This document shows positions 61,485 to 64,000 of a stretch of 64,000 nt of DNA, one piece after another. Every line of letters starts with the position of its first letter. Position 1 is the stretch's first letter. Source of the DNA: DASRJW01 sp964567755 (GTDB taxonomy: Bacteria > Krumholzibacteriota > Krumholzibacteriia > G020349025). The stretch is taken from assembly GCA_964567755.1 (NCBI GenBank), contig CAZMNW010000015.1, positions 1 to 64,000 of the forward strand. The letters are read 5' to 3'. The notes beneath the pieces are model-generated. The model made no database searches. It worked only from the letters and a program-made list of their open reading frames with translations, and had not been told where the DNA came from. The position numbers were made by a program, and so were the translations under genes.

Positions 61485-61510
61485 CCGGCCACGCCGTGGA
61501 GCGTGGCCGG
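61485..61510 (-). terminator. Hairpin between the lipoprotein and deacetylase genes
   Basis: CCGGCCACGC pairs with GCGTGGCCGG (arms 61485-61494 and 61501-61510), loop of six. On the minus strand it is followed by TTGCTTG, a poor U-tract. It likely ends the upstream lipoprotein transcript partially. Confidence 0.5.
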
Positions 61511-61554
61511 TGCGAACATGGTCCGCGTCGTCGGGATTGTCAATGGTTTGGGAT

Positions 61555-62226
61555 CTATGCCGGATCGGTGCTCGCCGGCTTCGTCGGCACCGAGATGTCC
61601 TCCCAAATATAGATCAGGAATTTACCGGCATCGCCGATGTCCTTGGTCAGATCCTCGAGAACCACGAAGTTGGCTTCGCCCTCGACCTTGTAGTCCGTGC
61701 CCAGCAAGTCGAAGAACACGTAGGTCGTGTAGCGCGCGTCCGTCACCTTCCAGATCGCAGGATCGAGCTTGCCGTCGAGGCCCGCGTTCTCCGAATACAG
61801 ATCCGACCGCTCGGTGAAGGTTTCCTGGTTCGTGAGCGTGATCGTCAGGCTCTGCAGCCATAGTTCCGCGTCAACCGGTGGATCACCCGGAGGTGGCGCT
61901 TCGGGATGGAACATGCGCTGGTGAATGCGCGCCTCTTCCTGGTACCCCCACTGCGTCTCGCCGAGATTTGTGGGTTCGCTCAGGAGGAAAAGGTATTCCG
62001 CGTTCCGATCCGGATTGTTCGCCAGCAGCGACTTGAAGAGCTCGGCGTCCCGTGTCAGATAGGCACGCGATAACGCGTTGATCAGAGCGACTGGCGAATC
62101 GATGACGGGCGGAGGCGTGGGCGGGACTTTGCCTATGTCCGGGCTGAAGATGCAGCCCGCTGTGAGACATGTAGCCAGGGCTAGGAGCAAGGCTGTGGGT
62201 CTCAAGTGTTCCCTGACGCGCGACAT
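61555..62226 (-). CDS. Lipoprotein with NTF2-like domain
   Basis: A 223-residue lipoprotein; signal LLLALATCLTAGCIFSPD has the lipobox TAGC. After a Pro-rich linker (GKVPPTPPPVIDSP) the domain has VALINALSRAYLTRDAELFKSLLANNPDRNAEYLFLLSEP and TTYVFFDLLGTDYKVEGEANFVV, ending with YIWEDISVPT. It resembles the next lipoprotein in layout and ending. Perfect TATAAT at 62276-62271 lies 45 bp upstream; GGAGGAAG precedes the ATG. Probably faces the periplasm. Confidence 0.75.
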   Translation of the reverse strand: MSRVREHLRPTALLLALATCLTAGCIFSPDIGKVPPTPPPVIDSPVALINALSRAYLTRDAELFKSLLANNPDRNAEYLFLLSEPTNLGETQWGYQEEARIHQRMFHPEAPPPGDPPVDAELWLQSLTITLTNQETFTERSDLYSENAGLDGKLDPAIWKVTDARYTTYVFFDLLGTDYKVEGEANFVVLEDLTKDIGDAGKFLIYIWEDISVPTKPASTDPA

Positions 62227-62270
62227 GACGGACTTCCTCCATAGAAACTTCGAGTGGGCAAGACGCCGTG

Positions 62271-62276
62271 ATTATA
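62271..62276 (-). promoter_or_regulatory. Minus-10 TATAAT before the lipoprotein gene
   Basis: Consensus TATAAT on the minus strand, with predicted start near 62264 and a leader of about 38 nt; no clear minus-35. Confidence 0.55.
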
Positions 62277-62401
62277 CCACGCCTCCTGGGTGCCGCCACC
62301 CGGTTGCCCCTGGCGTGGTTCCTCGTCTTGCTCTTTGGTCGCTCCGCGCTGCCGTGAATGGCCGCGGCGGCCTGGCGACTCTGGGGCTGTAGCTGTTTGA
62401 T

Positions 62402-63124
62402 TCATGGCCTCACGAAGGTCCGCAGCGATCCCATCGTGCCGATGGGTGTGCTGCTGGAGCTCGGGGGGAGGCCGATGTCTTCCCACCTCAGCAGTGTCCA
62501 GAACAAGTCCCGATCGCCGGTGAAGAAGTCCCATTTGGACCTCCCGGCGTAGAAATCGATCCGTTCCTGGGGCGGATCTCCCCGAACGTACGTCAGGGTC
62601 AGCTCGTAATCCACGTCGTACCGGGTCAGGGTCGACGTGGAAGGAAAATCCGGGTCCACGGAGAAACGCGGAAACGCCATTTCGACGTTGCGGAGGCTGT
62701 CCCCCGACGCTTCGAGCAGCGTCAGCATAAACTGGACCTCACGCACTTTGTCCCAGCCCACGAAGTAGCCGGGAAAGGGGGCCAGGGCCTCGGCCTGCGG
62801 ATCGGGAAAGTAGACGAACGCGTCGGGAAGGTCCTCGGGCTCCGGGGCCAGACTTCGTTTATAATTCGGTTCCACCGTGCGGCCCTCGATGGCACGCTCG
62901 ATGTTGTCGCGCACGATCAGGGGGTTGATCGGCGCGAGGAAATCCGGCGGAGGTCTGCAACTCGGGTCGTTGACCGGATCGCAGGGAGGTGGTGCCTCGC
63001 GTGGCGTGAAGCTGTCGCAGGCGCCGAGGCACAAGACGGCGCAGCCGGAGAGCGCGATTGCCCACCCTGCGAGCCAGGCTCCACGCGGGCGCTCAGAACG
63101 TGTACGAAAGCGTGGATTGCACAT
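62402..63124 (-). CDS. Lipoprotein with NTF2-like domain (paralogue of the next one)
   Basis: A 240-residue lipoprotein. Signal segment WLAGWAIALSGCAVLCLGACDSF with lipobox LGAC (or SGC earlier); a Pro/Cys-rich stretch with CDPVNDPSCRPPP follows. The domain has NPLIVRDNIERAIEGRTVEPNYKRSLAP and YELTLTYVRGDPPQERIDFYAGRSKWDFF, ending LLRWEDIGLPPSS. The WED-I end and helix-strand order match the lipoprotein at 61555. ATG 63124 overlaps the beta-barrel gene by about 32 bp; no alternative start exists in the frame after the barrel stop. Confidence 0.7.
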   Translation of the reverse strand: MCNPRFRTRSERPRGAWLAGWAIALSGCAVLCLGACDSFTPREAPPPCDPVNDPSCRPPPDFLAPINPLIVRDNIERAIEGRTVEPNYKRSLAPEPEDLPDAFVYFPDPQAEALAPFPGYFVGWDKVREVQFMLTLLEASGDSLRNVEMAFPRFSVDPDFPSTSTLTRYDVDYELTLTYVRGDPPQERIDFYAGRSKWDFFTGDRDLFWTLLRWEDIGLPPSSSSTPIGTMGSLRTFVRP

Positions 63125-64000
63125 TGTAGTACACATTCCTGTTGAGACTGACGTTGAAGCTCTGGTTGCGTGCCAGCTTGGCGTCGAGCTGCAGGTCCCC
63201 CATGGTGATCTTTGATTCCAATCCCAGGGCGACGTTGCCACGGTTGATGACGTTGACCCCCGTCGCGCGTCCGTTGAAGAAGATCGTGCGATGCTCGCGG
63301 GTGGATACCTGGTTGGAGATGAAGCTGAGCTTGCCCTCTTGGATCAGAGTGTAACGGATCCCGAGGGCGATTTCATCCGTCTTCGTCCGCGCCGTAGGAG
63401 CGAAAATGCGTTCTGGGGAACGCGGCTGAAGTTGGACGTAGAAGCCGTTGTCCTGCAGCCGGTAGTCGAAGCGGGTGTCGAGCGTGAGGCGTGATGTCAT
63501 CTTGAAATTGAACGTCGTCTGCAGGAAGTGGTTACGATTCAACGTGTCGCCGTTGGGGTCGAACGTCTCATCGACGACCTTCGAGGACAGACCGTAGAAT
63601 TGTTTGAGCGACACTTGCGGCGTGATCCTGTAATCGAAGCGCTGCCGCACCACGTATTCGGTTTCGTTGCGGCTGTCCTTCGAGCGCCGCGGGTCGATGA
63701 ACGCCTGGTTGAAACCGCGCACGTAAACCTCCACCCGTGCGCTGGCCTTGCTGCTGATCTGGCCGTCCAGGTCACCGCCCAGCTGAGCGCGGAGATCGTC
63801 GCGATCGCCCAAGCCCTGCGGCCCGGCGTGGGCGTAGAAGCCCTGCGCGAGCTCGACGTTGCCGTAAAGGCGCACTTTCATCGTCTTGGTGAAGGGCTGC
63901 AGGATTTCACCGGAGAGCTGGCGTGACTCGTCGACCCGCGTTTGCGGGTTGAGGGCTTGTGTCGTGCTCTGGTCGGCCTTGGGGTCGTCCTTGTTGATAT
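63093..64000 (-). CDS. C-terminal part of an outer-membrane beta-barrel protein
   Basis: 302 residues are present; the frame is open to the right edge. Alternating hydrophobic strands typical of outer-membrane barrels run through it (KASARVEVYVRGFN, VSLKQFYGLSSKVV, RLTLDTRFDYRLQDNGFYVQL, EIALGIRYTLIQEGKLSFIS, NVALGLESKITMG), and the last residue is Phe after NVQSTLSYT, a barrel-insertion signal. Large FCB barrel proteins such as SprA are possible, but this part does not settle it. It is upstream of, and overlapping, the lipoprotein gene, suggesting co-expression. Confidence 0.75.
   Translation of the reverse strand, partial: INKDDPKADQSTTQALNPQTRVDESRQLSGEILQPFTKTMKVRLYGNVELAQGFYAHAGPQGLGDRDDLRAQLGGDLDGQISSKASARVEVYVRGFNQAFIDPRRSKDSRNETEYVVRQRFDYRITPQVSLKQFYGLSSKVVDETFDPNGDTLNRNHFLQTTFNFKMTSRLTLDTRFDYRLQDNGFYVQLQPRSPERIFAPTARTKTDEIALGIRYTLIQEGKLSFISNQVSTREHRTIFFNGRATGVNVINRGNVALGLESKITMGDLQLDAKLARNQSFNVSLNRNVYYNVQSTLSYTF

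Noticed and set aside
1..64000. CRISPR array, prophage or insertion sequence
   Set aside because: No regularly spaced repeats, no transposase or integrase motifs, no target duplications seen; composition is even along the window.

Overview
The window is a gene-dense (about 90% coding), GC-rich bacterial chromosome segment with no phage, insertion sequence, CRISPR array, rRNA or tRNA that I could recognise. Several traits point to the FCB side of the tree, possibly an Eisenbacteria- or Gemmatimonadota-like lineage: a short primary-type sigma factor without region 1.1, a secreted protein ending in a FlgD-like/T9SS-type sorting domain, a DUF4159/DUF4175/TPR gene cluster, lipoproteins beside a large outer-membrane beta-barrel, and a LytS/LytT pair. 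The exact phylum cannot be fixed from this window alone.

Layout. 1-3.4 kb: the first codons of a leftward gene, then a leftward pair (DUF1611 P-loop protein and a fold-type II PLP enzyme) and a DUF1232 membrane protein. 3.6-5.9 kb: a GT4 glycosyltransferase and class I fructose-bisphosphate aldolase. 5.9-8.4 kb: a leftward operon of an ACE-like M2 peptidase lipoprotein, a nucleotidyltransferase-like protein and a 64-residue partner. 8.6-12.3 kb: cold-shock protein, then the overlapping rsgA-TPR-GT9 operon (leftward). 12.3-13.7 kb: ptsN-like gene, a zinc-ribbon protein and a 560-bp hairpin-rich non-coding region with its own promoter. 13.7-29.4 kb: malate dehydrogenase, two related membrane glycosyltransferase-TPR proteins, a multi-GAF histidine kinase with a receiver-PP2C partner, secreted proteins, another GT4 enzyme, a ZIP transporter and LytS/LytT. 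29.5-41.9 kb: housekeeping genes (sigma factor, PP2C phosphatase, folB, gpmA, murI, two Hsp20 proteins, NAD(P)HX repair enzyme, CPBP protease, zinc-ribbon protein) and an orphan solute-binding protein beside an FG-GAP protein. 42.2-55.3 kb: a leftward block of an AsnB-like periplasmic protein, TPR protein, DUF4175, DUF4159, a 1594-residue NtrY-like kinase and a DUF4783-like protein. 55.4-64 kb: Ser/Thr kinase with four zinc ribbons, DUF456 protein, secF/secD, a divergent polysaccharide deacetylase, two related lipoproteins and the end of a beta-barrel protein running off the right edge.

How it works together. Much of the window concerns the envelope and signalling: three sensor kinases, two PP2C-type phosphatases, one Ser/Thr kinase, protein export (SecDF), cell-wall precursor supply (MurI), polysaccharide building (three soluble and two membrane glycosyltransferases) and secreted or lipid-anchored proteins. 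Most leftward operons are tightly packed with ATGA, GTGA or TGATG overlaps.

The observations most worth following are the structured intergenic region after the zinc-ribbon gene (13.18-13.73 kb), palindromic minus-10 elements at divergent promoters combined with apparently leaderless start codons, the kinase with four zinc ribbons, and the small nucleotidyltransferase/partner module.
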